Assembly (NCBI RefSeq): GCF_900005765.1 | Contig: NC_041692.1 | Location: 1,984,001 to 2,048,000, forward strand | Direction of reading: 5' to 3' | DNA from: Plasmodium relictum | Taxonomy: Eukaryota > Apicomplexa > Aconoidasida > Haemosporida > Plasmodiidae | Length of the DNA: 64,000 nucleotides | Shown here: positions 1 to 11,187 of the stretch, piece by piece | Numbering within the stretch: position 1 is the first letter of the stretch | Layout of the letters: each line of letters opens with the position of its first letter | Position numbers and translations under genes: made by a program | The notes under the pieces: generated by a model | What the model saw: only the letters and a program-made list of their open reading frames with translations | The model's database searches: none | Told to the model about the DNA's origin: nothing

Positions 1-140
1 AATTATATATATAACTCTAAAATAAATACATTATTTAAAAATACTTATTTTCTTTTTTTTTTAATAAATTTCTTTTAAATTATTCTATTTTTTTTTTTTT
101 TTTACTATTTTAATTTATAATATTTCTTTTTTTTTTTTAG

Positions 141-604
141 TTGGAATTGACACAACATTTAGAAATAATTTTAAGAACCGAAAAACCTCCTCTATGTGGT
201 AGAGAACATATATTTTTTCGTTCATATTACCATCCTGTTCAAGTAAAAATAAATTATAAAAAAAAATAAATAAAATAACAAGTTATTTTTTTTATATTTG
301 AATAAGCTTTTTTTTTATCTTTTTTTTTCTTTTATTAATAATTTGTTATTTTTATTAAACTAAATGCATTTTTAATGTTTTTTGTCTTTAAACTACTTTA
401 CAAGTTTATATATATATATATATGTATCTGCACACATTTATTTATATATTATTATTAAATTTATAGCATGTTGTTGATGGAGATTTATGCGAACAATTTT
501 CAAGTTTATCCTATGAAACTCAAAGAAAAATTGCTGCAGATTTAGAAAGAACACCTGATGATATTTTAAGAAAATTAGAAGATATTAGAAATAAAATTTT
601 GTAA
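141..604 (+). CDS. SF3B3: Splicing factor 3B subunit 3, last two exons (5' partial)
   Basis: This is the C-terminus of SF3b130/RSE1, the beta-propeller scaffold of the SF3b complex, which helps U2 snRNP hold the branch point in the nucleus. Two exons are visible: 141-242 (34 codons, preceded by a T-rich acceptor) and 467-604 (45 codons plus TAA), joined in phase 0 through a 224-bp intron. The translation across the junction carries the family's end: PPLCGREH, FRSYYHPV, then DGDLCEQF, the ERTPDDILRKLEDIR helix and a short tail. Human SF3B3 ends almost identically (from memory: DGDLCEQF, LDRTPPEV, KKLEDIR). Bases 1-140 read as intron. The rest of the gene, more than 1000 residues in the family, lies left of the window. 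The similarity is very strong for so short a piece, so the identification is secure. Confidence 0.93.
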
Positions 605-1436
605 ATTTTTTATTGTTTTAAATTGTCCATTTCATTAAATATTTTTAAAATAAAATAACTTTGAAAACTTTATAACAATTTTAAATTATACTTTATTTTA
701 ATATATATAATTTTTAATTCATTATATCTAAATAAACACTTACGAATGTACATTTTTTTTTCTTTTTATTATATAGTTAAAAGTAGATATAACTTTTTAG
801 TGTTATTCACGTAATAAAAAATTGTTATATTAAAATAGTTCTCAATTTTTTAATATCAATAACCAAAATATGCAAACTACCTATTATATATATATATGTA
901 AAACAATAAAAAAATTTCGCAATTTTTTTATATAATTGTTTTTAATGTTATAAAAACAAAATAAACAGAACTACATTTTAATTGTATACAATTCTTTTAA
1001 ATATTATCTTATGTGTAATTTTTTTTTTTTCAATATGATATATATTTTTACAAAAATTTTAAAGAATTTTCGAAGATTTAAAAAGTAATACTAAAAATAT
1101 AAAACTTTTTAAATATGTTTAGTGTTTTAATGTTATTTTATGCTATATAAAAAAAAAAAAATAAAATATATAAAAATTATAAAAAAAAAAAAAAAATAAA
1201 ATAAAATAAAATAAAATAAATAAAATAAAAAAAATAGGAACAATTTTTTTTTTTTCAAATTAAAAAAAATATTATTATTTAAGAAAATTTTGCAAACATT
1301 TTAAGAAAATAAAACAGAAAGTATTCAGTTATTCTATTTTCTCTTTATATTTTAATTTAAAAATTCATTTTAATTTTTATTTTCAAATATAATTTATTTC
1401 AGCACATTTTTTAATATATATTTTATTTATTAAATC
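605..1436. other. Intergenic, SF3B3 to CHCH gene
   Basis: This is A/T-rich spacer between two genes in the same orientation. It holds the 3' UTR of SF3B3 and the promoter and 5' UTR of the next gene. Poly(dA) and poly(dT) tracts cluster around 1020-1250, including repeated AAAAT units at about 1195-1230. I see no open frame with coding character and no RNA gene. Confidence 0.7.
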
Positions 1437-2238
1437 ATGGGACGTTCATCAAGAAGCCGATCAAATAGTTTAAGTAAGAAGCAGAAATGCAGTATACAAA
1501 ATAATATATTCATGCTTTTTCTACTAGTATTATATATATTTTAAGATAATGAAAAATGTTTCATGAATTTTATATATTATGCATAAAATATAAATACAAT
1601 GAAAACTTATAATTAAGGCTCAAAAAATATATATAATTTAACAAATTTCTAATACCTTTATATAATTTATTGATGTATTTCTGAAAAAAATATAGAAGAA
1701 GAAAAAAATATATTTATTTTATATGAATGATTGATATTATGTAGAATGGATATTTTTCTTAATTTAATTTATTAATGTTTCTATTTTTCATTTAAAGTTA
1801 TATATATATGTATATATATATTCCTTGAATAAGACTTTTATATTTCAAATGTTCTTAATTATTTTTTGAAATTAATAACATATAAATCTTTTTCATATTT
1901 TAGGTACTAGATCATCCTTTGTTAAAAGATCTGGTTCAAATGATATGCATAGAGGAAGTAACACAAGCGCACAAAATTATTCAGGTAATTTAATGCAACA
2001 ACAAAATTCTGGAAAGTCAGGTTTTTTATCCAATATGATGGGAACAGTAGCAAGTGGTATGGCTTCAGGTGTAGGATTTGGAGTAGCTCAAAGAGCTGTT
2101 GATTCTATTTTAGGACCAAGGCATGTAGAAGTTTCACACACAAATAACAATGCTCAAATGAATCAAGCAGCAGCAATGAATAGTGAAAGAAATATGCACA
2201 AATGCCAACCATATATGGACGAGCTAAATCAAGTATAG

Positions 2239-2291
<53 letters not shown>

Positions 2292-2473
2292 TAATTTTAA
2301 TTATTTCTTATTTAGTTTTTATTATGTATAACTTAGATAAATGTATTTTTTTTATAAAATTTTTATTCATTACTTTTTTTTTTTTTTTTATTCAGTGTTT
2401 GATGAGACATTCTGATGTTAGCTTATGCCAAAATTACGCAGATTCTTTAAAATCTTGCCAACAGTCAATGTAA
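1437..2473 (+). CDS. MIX17: Twin CX9C (CHCH) mitochondrial protein, MIX17/CHCHD2-CHCHD10 family
   Basis: Three exons, 1437-1473, 1904-2232 and 2396-2473, join in frame to 147 residues. The short first exon gives an Arg/Ser-rich start (MGRSSRSRSNSLS), matching the basic N-terminus of CHCHD2/CHCHD10. Exon 2 adds a Gly/Ala/Met-rich hydrophobic segment (GTVASGMASGVGFGVAQ) like the central region of that family. The C-terminus has CQPYMDELNQC and CQNYADSLKSC, two exact C-X9-C motifs expected to form the disulfide-bonded helical hairpin oxidised by Mia40 in the intermembrane space. The last intron falls immediately before the second cysteine of the first motif, so both exons are needed for the fold. 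The family acts in cristae and respiratory-chain maintenance; its exact role in Plasmodium is not known to me. Assignment rests on domain order and motif, both seen directly. Confidence 0.88.
2241..2283. repeat. (TA)n microsatellite in an intron
   Basis: An uninterrupted TA dinucleotide run fills the start of the second intron of the CHCH gene. Such runs are common in Plasmodium non-coding DNA and vary in length. Confidence 0.9.
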
Positions 2474-3079
2474 AATGGAGATATAAATATTAACACATCG
2501 AAAGAAAAAAAATATTATCAATAAAAGACTGAAATTTTTAATTATAATAAGAATCAAAAATGTAAAATTATATAATTGTTATGAAAACGATTATAAATTA
2601 GTATCTATGTGTTTTTTCTAATCCATGTAAAACGTTTTTTTTTTTTTCTTTTTTTTTTTTTAAAGCATTAATTGTTCCCTGTTATTTTCGACTACATGAT
2701 ATAGTAATAATGAAAACTTTTTTTTATAACAAAGATTCTTATAATAATAAATACAAATATTAAAATTTATAAAATGCTTATATATATATATATTAAAGAG
2801 GGTTAAGTAAATATAACATATTATTTTCACTTTTCTTTTTCTTTTTTATTATTTTTAGATGCTAGAAAAAAAAAAAAAAAAAAAAATTATTATTTTTCCG
2901 AAAAAGAAACAAAATTAAATTTATAGAAAAATTGTATTTATATAAATATATGATCAAGTTTTAAGTCAAACATTTTATTTTTTTAAAATTTCTTAAAAGT
3001 AATTATTTTCTCTTAAATTATAGAATATTTTGTGTTATTTTTTTTTTTACTTAAACTATATAAAAAAGACAAAAAAAAA
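2474..3079. other. Intergenic, CHCH gene to PIH1 gene
   Basis: A/T-rich spacer with a T-tract at about 2636-2660 and an A-tract at about 2867-2886. It holds the 3' UTR of the upstream gene and the promoter of the PIH1 gene. Nothing else is recognisable. Confidence 0.7.
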
Positions 3080-4558
3080 ATGAATAATGTATATGAATAT
3101 TTTTTGCAAGAAAAAAATAAGAATATACAATTCTCAACTGATAAATTAAATGATTTATTACAAAACAAAAAAACAATAAAAATTTCTCCTCAAAAAGGTT
3201 TTGTCATAAAAGCATATGAAAAAAATGGAGGAAAGGTGTACTTCAACATATGTTCATCTAATTTAATTGCTGAATTTCATTTAAAGAGAATTCCTGATTT
3301 AAATAATGAAGAGGGATTGAGAATACCTTTAAGTATAGGCGAAGAAAAAAACAAAGAAGATAAAAAGGGGAATAAATACAAAACATATGATATTGTTCTT
3401 AATACAAAAGTTGTTATAGAAAGTAAAAAAAATTTAGAATTAAAAAAAATTATTGCTGAATTAGTTCAGGTAGCTGTAAAAAATAAATATAAGACAGAAA
3501 CTTGTGCAAATTTATTCTTTTTTCCCGATCATAAATACAAAGGTAAAATTATTCATTTATTTTTAAACATAGTTTATAAAATAACAATTTTGTGTTATAA
3601 TATCAGCAATTATTTTTTTTTTTTTATATAAATTCATATAATAATTAATTTTATTTTTATTTTAGGAAGCAGTCCAGATGATCAATACATAAAAGATGAT
3701 CAACAGCATAAATTTAATATAATAGAAGACGAAAATGAAGAAGAAAAAAAAAATAATGATATGCATAATTTTAAAGAGAGTATAGACATTGAAAATTACT
3801 TCACAATTAAAAAACCTGAATGGGATATGTGGTTTATCCATAAAAATATAATAGAAGAAAAGTATAAAACAATGAAGGAATTTTATATACCTTATATACG
3901 TAAGTCCCCATTAAATGGTGCAATTGACTGTTTTGATTTTAAACCTCCCTTTTTAAAATGCAAAAAAAAAAAAGAAAGGAAAAAAAGTGAAATATTCAAA
4001 TCTTTTTTGAATGAATATAATATTGAATTAGATGATGAATTTTTATCATATGAAAAAATAATAAATACGATATGTGTTATTCAAATCCAACTTCCTTTTT
4101 TTATTCTTGCTGATCGTAATAAAAAAAATAATGATGACCCATTTGTTATCTCTCATTTTGTCAATCTATATATATGTGATGAATTTTTAAGTGTATTTTT
4201 TAAAAAGTAAAAAAAGGAAAAAGAAAAGAATATAATAATTTTAAGTATTTTAACCTTTTTTACTTGAATAAGGAATATATATATATATATATATATATAA
4301 TTACATATTTTTAGGTCTCCCTTGTTTCCATTAGAATATAATCCTCCTTATAAAAATTTTAATATTCGTTTTCCTTTTTATTTTGAAACATCAAAAGCGA
4401 AATCACAATATCTAGAAAAGTATCATCTTTTAAATATTATAATACCAGTTAGTAAAAGTTCTTCTAGTTCTGTTATATTTAAAGACTTAACTGAGAATTC
4501 TAAAGACAGTTTATCTAATTACAATGAAGAAGCAACCAGTGATAGTTCTATGTTTTAA
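3080..4558 (+). CDS. PIH1 domain-containing protein
   Basis: Three exons (3080-3542, 3666-4206, 4315-4558) give 415 residues; phases 1 and 2 match at both junctions. I start at the ATG at 3080, behind an A-rich leader, because the frame upstream of it has only a GTG. The first exon has a PIH1-type N-domain: GFVIKAYEKNGGKVYFNIC, a basic RIP-containing loop, then YDIVLNTKVV followed by a helix ending AVKNKYK. PIH1 proteins are HSP90/R2TP co-chaperones. Some assemble box C/D snoRNPs and others pre-assemble axonemal dyneins (kintoun/PF13, PIH1D3). The middle and C-terminal parts are divergent, with a possible CS-like region around PLFPLEYNPPYK and a Ser/Asn-rich tail. I cannot say which PIH1 branch it belongs to. 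A role in dynein assembly for the male gamete is attractive but inferred. Confidence 0.78.
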
Positions 4559-5196
4559 TTTTAATAAAAGGAAAAGAAAGGAATAGTTCATTATTATAAT
4601 AGCCAATAAAAATAAATACGATTTTTAATACTCAAATTATCAATTAAAAGATAGATTCATTTCAATATTTCAATAATAAGAACAAAGTTAATATTAATAA
4701 TTTTTATAAGTTCATGTTTTTTCTTTTTTTTTCTTTTTTAACTATATATCTACAATTCATAAATTACATATATATATTTTATTTTATTATTATTTATATT
4801 AATTATTTTTTTACTATTATAATATATTTTATATTTATAGGAATGATATACTATAAATAGTAGAATGAAAAAGAGAAATAACATTTTTTATATTCATGTT
4901 TTTTATTTTTTTTTTGTTTTATTTTTGCTAGTTCACTTTAAAAAAATAAAAAAGATTTATGATAAAATTTTTTTTTTTTAAAATTAAATAAGCAAAGAAA
5001 AATAGTAAAAAAAAAAATTTATGCTATTATGAATTTTTTTTTAGTAATATTGTATTATGATTTACTCTTAAAAAAAGTTGTGGATTTTGCTAGCGTATAA
5101 GTATCCTTTTAGAAAATTAATTTTAATTGTACTTACATAGATACGGAAAAAAAAAAAAAGGTAACAGTTTTTTTTAAATTATTTTAATTAATAAAT
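4559..5196. other. Convergent 3' region, PIH1 and HABP4-like genes
   Basis: This spacer between two convergent genes should hold both 3' UTRs. It is mostly A/T tracts. A short more complex stretch lies at about 5060-5115. No open frame or RNA fold is evident. Confidence 0.65.
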
Positions 5197-5548
5197 TTAC
5201 TTTTTTTCTTCACTAGATTTCTTTTCATTGTCGCTGTCATACATTGGATCTCTTTGATCTATAGGCTTTGAGTCTGTTATTACTACATCTGTTGTGGTAC
5301 CTATAACCAGAAAAAAATTTATGATTTAAAAATCTTCTATTTTTACTTGTTTTTTATTCTTTTTTTAAGAATTTTAAAGAAAAAAATAAAATTAAGCAAA
5401 ATTTTTTTTTTCTTTTTTTTTATTATATAAATATACCCCAATTGAATTTTCCTGTTCCTGCGCGAACACTTGAATCACCATAAGCAGGTGTCTTCCCAGC
5501 GCTGTGCCTTTCTAAACGAACATTTTTATCTTTATTTGAATTTGCCAT
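5197..5548 (-). CDS. HABP4/SERBP1-family (hyaluronan/mRNA-binding) small protein
   Basis: Two minus-strand exons, 5548-5437 and 5300-5197, join in phase 1 to a 71-residue protein too short for a routine ORF screen. The sequence has RLERHSAGKTPAYG, then GTGKFNWGTTTDVV, then an acidic/Lys tail. The pairing of an RHS segment with a Gly-Lys-x-Asn-Trp-Gly turn is the core of the HABP4_PAI-RBP1 family, where SERBP1/Stm1 bind mRNA or sit in the mRNA channel of inactive 80S ribosomes. The Plasmodium protein is far shorter than animal SERBP1 and lacks its RGG boxes, so it would be a minimal version. The GT donor and AG acceptor are unambiguous. Function is inferred from the family; ribosome or RNA association is likely. 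Confidence 0.75.
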
Positions 5549-7545
5549 TTTTTTTCTTCTTTTGAACTCTTTTTTTTTTTTCTTATTATGTTAGATATAA
5601 TTTAAATGAAATTGTTATGTGTGTATAATTTAAAATTATAAGGTTCAAGTAAAAATTATATATTCAAAGATTTAATTGATTTTAATTAGAAAATAAAAAT
5701 AGTTAAATAAAAAAAAAAAAATTTTAGTTTCGTTTAAGTAGCCAAAAGTTAAATGTGAACGAAAGGAAAAAAAATTTATTAAAATTTCATGTGTAAAAAA
5801 AAATTATTTTGTATTTAAAATAATAAAAAATTCTTTTCAATTTAAAAAATAAGGTTCATAAAAAATGTTTTTAATTTATGTATATATATATATATATAAT
5901 TCTTTCTACAATCCAATAATGTTACTCCAAAAAGAAAAAAAAAGTTCTCAGTGTACAACTAAAAAGTGATCAAAATAAACCAAAAAAAAAAAAGAATTTA
6001 TTATCTAAATTATGATTATAAAAAAAAATATTTTCTCATATTATTTAAGTATTTTGTTTATTTTTTACAGTAAAATTTGCCTTTAAAGTTTTAAAATAAA
6101 AAAAACTAAATGCAACTTTTTATTTGATGTATGCTGTAAAATATGTGCATGTAAATTAAAGAAATTCAGAGAAGTTTTAAAGTAAAAAATTTAATATATT
6201 TTAAAAAAATTGAAATTTTAAAATACACAAAAATATACAAATATTTTGCATTAATCCTTTTTATATTATAATTTTTTTTTGTTTTGAATATACTATAATT
6301 TTTCCTTTACTAATATTTTTCACTTTTCCTCTTTTTTATTATTGTTATTAAAAGCAATTTTAAAGTATATTATATGCACATATACTGTTAATTTAGTTTT
6401 TCATCTCAATATTTAAATATATATCATAAAATTTTCATAAAAAATTTTATCATATCTAGAAATATTAACTATTTTATATCTCTTAAACTCAAAAGATGAT
6501 GCATATACTGATATCAAGAATGAAAAAACAGCTATATTTGCAAAAAAAAAAAAAAAAAAACATGATAAAAGTGTATGAAAAATTATATTAGACCATTTGC
6601 TTATCTATTGGTTTTATTATATGATGTAATTTTTATTTATTGCAATGGAAGAACAAAATATGTGTATATTTTATATTAACATTTAAAGTTATAAAATTAT
6701 TTATTTTTTTAAATTTTATAAGATTCAGTTAATATAAGAAAAATATAGAATTTTATTTTTACATTTTAAGGGCGTATTTTATTTAAAGTTAATATAAATT
6801 GTTAGAAAGTCTTTTTCTGATGCTTCAGAAACATTTAGAATATCTAATAACAAATATGGATATTGCCTTATTTTTTATATATAATATAGTATTAATTGGT
6901 ATTGCTTCAATATGCAAGTGTATAAGAATAAAAAAAATGATATAATCAACATTAATTTTTATTAGGATGAAATATATAATAATAAAAGTAAACATTTTAA
7001 CTCCTTTTCCCTTGTAACTAATAGAATAGTATGCTATGTATAAATTATTTAGAAAAAAAACTATTAAAAAGATATTATAAATGTTACTATTTTAACAAAA
7101 ATATTTATTATTAACTAAAAATTTAATTGTTTGTCTTTTAATTATTATAAATTATCTACAAGAAAAAAAAAAATTGTATTTTAATAATGATCATTAAAAT
7201 AAAAGTATTATATTAAATAATCATGATATTTTTTATATTTTATTTTAAAATCACAATTATTAAAAGAAAATAATATATATATATATATATATATAAACAA
7301 AAATAAATAATATTTAAAAGTAAATTTCGATGCATATATTATTGTGTAAATACTAAACGTAATTCAAAAAAGTTTATTTCTTAAAATATAAAAGAAATTT
7401 GATATTTAAACATTATTTTACGGTAAGTTGTAGTATAGAAAGTTAACAAAATTTTAACAATACTAAATTTTTTTTAAAATTTTGATTTAATAGAATAAAA
7501 AGAAGTGTTAAACAATTCAAATTCTTATAAGATTATGCATAAAAA
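5549..7545. other. Intergenic, HABP4-like to VP2
   Basis: About 2 kb between two minus-strand genes, holding the 5' region of the HABP4-like gene and the 3' UTR of VP2. It is mostly A/T tracts. A GTGCATG site lies at 6145-6151. Two less AT-biased islands at about 6775-6875 and 6970-7035 have short open frames on the minus strand, discussed as a finding. I could not build a complete gene here. Confidence 0.55.
6145..6151. promoter_or_regulatory. GTGCATG motif upstream of HABP4-like gene
   Basis: The heptamer contains GTGCA, the reported core of AP2-I-type sites, overlapping TGCATG, the core reported for AP2-Sp-type sites. It lies about 600 bp upstream of the HABP4-like start. A single match of this length can occur by chance, though it is unlikely in such AT-rich DNA. 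Confidence 0.3.
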
Positions 7546-7704
7546 CTACTCTCCTGTAGTAGATGCTAATAATGGAGTTATCACCTAAAAAAAAAAATTA
7601 TGTTATAAAATTAATAAAAAATGCTTTTATGATAATAAAATTATGTAAAAAAAACAATTTCTTGAGTCCGTTATTCCTTTCTAAAGAAATATTGTTTATT
7701 CTTA

Positions 7705-7741
<37 letters not shown>

Positions 7742-10700
7742 TTAATTGGTATATATTTATCATTACCATAGTAATAGTTGATATAAGTTTGATAAGAACA
7801 TGTATTGAAGGACCAGCTGTGTCTTTGCATGGATCACCAACTGTATCTCCAATAACACTTGATACATGTGCTGGACTATTTTTTCCACCATAAAAACCTG
7901 ATTCAATATATTTTTTAGCATTGTCCCATGCTCCACCAGCATTGTTCAAAAAAAGAGCCATGAGTATACCAGTAGAAGTAGAAAACATGATAAAAGAAGC
8001 AATAACTTGTGCACCTAACAATTGGTTATTTTGTAAAATACCTAAATATTTAAATATTAGGCCAACAATTAAGGGAGAAAAAATACCTAAGAGCCCAGGC
8101 TTAACTGTTTCTATTAATGCTCTCTTACTAATTATTGCTACGCATCTATGATAATCTGGTTTTTCATGATAAGTTAAAATACCTGGATGATCATTAAATT
8201 GTCTTCTAACTTCTTTTAAAACTTCTTCAGCAGTTTTCCCTACTGCATCTAAGGACCACCCAGCAAACAAAAATACAACAACTGATCCTAAAATACCACC
8301 AATAAAAACTTCTGGTATTGCAATATCAACTGTTGAAAAAGGAGTCTTAGAATGAACTGATACTTCACTAAGAAAAGCGGAAAAAAGAAGAAAACATGCC
8401 AAAGCAGCAGAACCTACACTAAATCCTTTTGTATTAGCTTTGGTTACATTACCAACAGCATCTAACTTATCTGTTATGACACGTACATATTCTGGTTGCT
8501 TAGACATTTCTACTATTCCTCCTGCATTATCCGCAATTGGTCCAAAATTAGACATACTTAAAATAAAAACAGCTGTTGATAGCATACCCATAGTTGCAAC
8601 AGAAGTTCCATATAATCCATTTATTACACTATTATCAGATGTTATATTACTTTTTAATCCTAAGTAATATGATAACAATAAAGATATACATATGACTATA
8701 ATAGGAAAAAAAGTTGATTCCAGTCCAACATATAAACCTGCGATTATATTAGTAGCAGGACCACTCAAAGACGCATGAGCTATTTTTTTTACTTTGGGAT
8801 AAGAATAATCTGTATAATACCTAGTCAGAATAACAAATAAATATGAGCATATCATCCCAATTAAACCACATAAGGAAAAATATATCCACTGATAACTATG
8901 TTTATCATTAGAAAAAAGCATTTTACATAAAAACGAAAATCCAGTAACTCCGAGAAGACAAGTAAAAAAGTAAGCTTTTAGCATAGCTTTCAAAGGATTT
9001 TCTAAAGTTTCCGATGTAATGCTTTGTTCATAATTTTCACTCATTATATCTCTTTCTTTATTAGTATTATTTAATGTCACAGTAGATTCTAAATATATAT
9101 TTGAATTAATATTGTTAAAATAATTTTCCTCTTTTTTTTCTCTTTTTTTGCTTGTTTGTTGTTGATTATCTTGATATGTGCCATTGTTAACATATACTAA
9201 ATATACTCCAATAGTAGAAATTAATAAATCCATTGAATGAACGAATAATGGGAATAAAACAAAATAACTCGCACTATTTTCAGAAATAACGCCATTTTCT
9301 GATAAAGTACCTCCTAAAATCATAGATGCAATTATTTCAGCAGATATAGATTCAAATAAATCTGCACATTGACCTGCACAATCTCCTACATTGTCTCCTA
9401 CTAAATCAGCTATAACTGCAGGATTTCTTGCATCGTCCTCGGGTATATGTTTTTCAATTTTTCCCACTAAATCGGCACCTATATCAGCTGCCTTTGTATA
9501 AATGCCACCAGCTAATTGATATAGCATAGCAACTAAAGAAGCACCAAAACCATATCCAACAATTAATAGTGGATATTTACAAAAAGATAAAGTTGGATAC
9601 AGAAAATTTACTAATAACAATAATAAACAAATCCCCAAAATAGCTAATGCAACATTTACAATTGCACTTACTGCACCGCTTCTAAAACAGGTAACCAATG
9701 CTTTATTATATGAATAAGTAGCAGCTTTAGCTACCTTTACATTGGCTCGAACTGCTACATAAATACCATTATATCCTGCTATAGAACTGCAAATAGCACC
9801 TAGCAAAAATGATATAGCTGTTATAATACCGTAAGTAAATGGAGATATAATAATAAAAGCATCATTTACATTCGTATTATTTTTAATTTCTTGAGGTAAT
9901 TTCGTATAATCTCCACGTAATATATACAATAAAAATATACATACAGTAAATAATATAGATATTTTTAATATAGAATTATATTGCACTGCAAAAAATCCCT
10001 CAGAACCTTCTTTTATTGGTTTTGCTATGCTCTCAAAAGAAAAGATTTCATATCCTTCATTAGTAACCATTTCATTATTAATTGTTTCGCTATCATTGAG
10101 TTGATTATCCATCAAATTGATATCAACTTTTTTATTACTTTTTAATATATTATTCCAATTATTATTAATCACATTTGTGTTATTTATTATATTATTATGC
10201 ACCTCTCCTTTATATATGCTTGTTTTTTCCTCATTATAAAATGATGCTGTCATTTCACTATTTCCTTTTCCGTAATTTTTAGTTGATAATTCTGGTTCAT
10301 TATTGCTATTATGTTGTGTATTAGATTCGTAATTTAAACTACGAATATGAAAAGAGGGTAACGATGTACTTATATATTCGCTTTCATTAGTATGAAAAGT
10401 ATTGTTTTTCAAGAGATTATTATTCAAATTAGAACCATTAATGAAATTGTTATTTTGTCTGTTATTTAACTGTGAATTTGTTATTTTACTTTTATTATTA
10501 TTATTTAAAATACTTAATTCATTTTCACTCAAAACATTATTTACTACATCATCTTTTTTTAGAGTATTATATGTTTCATACTCATCATTTAAAATTGTGC
10601 TCAGGATATATAATGAGTATAATAAAAAATATAAACTATAGAGTGTTAAGGTAATTAAAAGGATCGTTTTTAAATTATCAATACTTTTGTAAGAAATATA

Positions 10701-10943
10701 TATTATTAATAAAAATAATAATAAGACAACTAAGTTAATTATTATCCGCTGCTTTGCTGTTCTATTTATATATAATTTTAAATACTTAATTATTTTTAAT
10801 TTTCCTTTTCTTTCATTTAATTTTTTACCTTTTCTTTTTACTTTTTTAAAGTCATTGTTTTCAAAAATATTCTTTACATTTTTACCATAAATTAAATTCA
10901 CATTATTTTTAATTTTTGAATCATTTTCATGTATAGGAAGCAT
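7546..10943 (-). CDS. VP2: V-type K+-independent H+-translocating inorganic pyrophosphatase (type II)
   Basis: Membrane-bound pyrophosphatase that couples PPi hydrolysis to proton pumping. Two exons, 10943-7767 and 7584-7546, join in phase 0 to 1071 residues. The short second exon supplies the family's end (TPLLASTTGE); reading through the intron instead gives a spurious Ile/Tyr tail. About 300 N-terminal residues are Asn-rich with early membrane segments. The catalytic core follows: GGIYTKAADIGADLVGK and DDARNPAVIADLVGDNVGD near residues 475-520, with the Asp clusters that bind Mg-PPi, and later DNAGG and DTVGDPCKDTAGPS. The segment GNVTKANTKG near residue 834 has Lys where K+-dependent enzymes have Ala, which marks the K+-independent class. 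P. falciparum VP2 is of similar length (about 1057 residues, from memory). Probable sites are acidocalcisomes or other internal membranes. Confidence 0.96.
7711..7738. repeat. (TA)n run in VP2 intron
   Basis: A TA dinucleotide run within the only intron of VP2. It encodes the artefactual repeated Ile/Tyr tail seen if the intron is not removed. Confidence 0.85.
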
Positions 10944-11180
10944 TTTATTTTTGTTCTATATAATTTTTTTTTACTTTTTCATAGATATGTTTAATAGCAA
11001 CAAATATTAATCTGTTTGCAAACAAATTAGTATTTTATTTTTTTATTTATTTATTTTTTTTTTTATATTAATATCTATTAAATTTTATATTTATTTTATT
11101 AACATTTTGCTCATTTTTTTTTTTTTTTTTTTTTTATTTTTATAAAATTATATATTTAGTTATATGAAGAGGGTATTTAT

Positions 11181-11187
11181 GTGCATG
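11181..11187. promoter_or_regulatory. GTGCATG motif upstream of VP2
   Basis: GTGCATG lies about 240 bp before the VP2 start codon, followed by TGTG. It matches the overlapping GTGCA/TGCATG cores reported for ApiAP2 factors. Binding is not demonstrated. Confidence 0.35.

Noticed and set aside
3032-3079. Longer start for the PIH1 protein
   Set aside because: The first codon would be GTG, and the added residues are Phe/Leu/Lys from a T/A tract. The ATG at 3080 fits better.
7671-7766. Read-through C-terminus of VP2
   Set aside because: It runs through a GT intron and a (TA)n repeat into an Ile/Tyr tail. The spliced end TPLLASTTGE matches the family instead.
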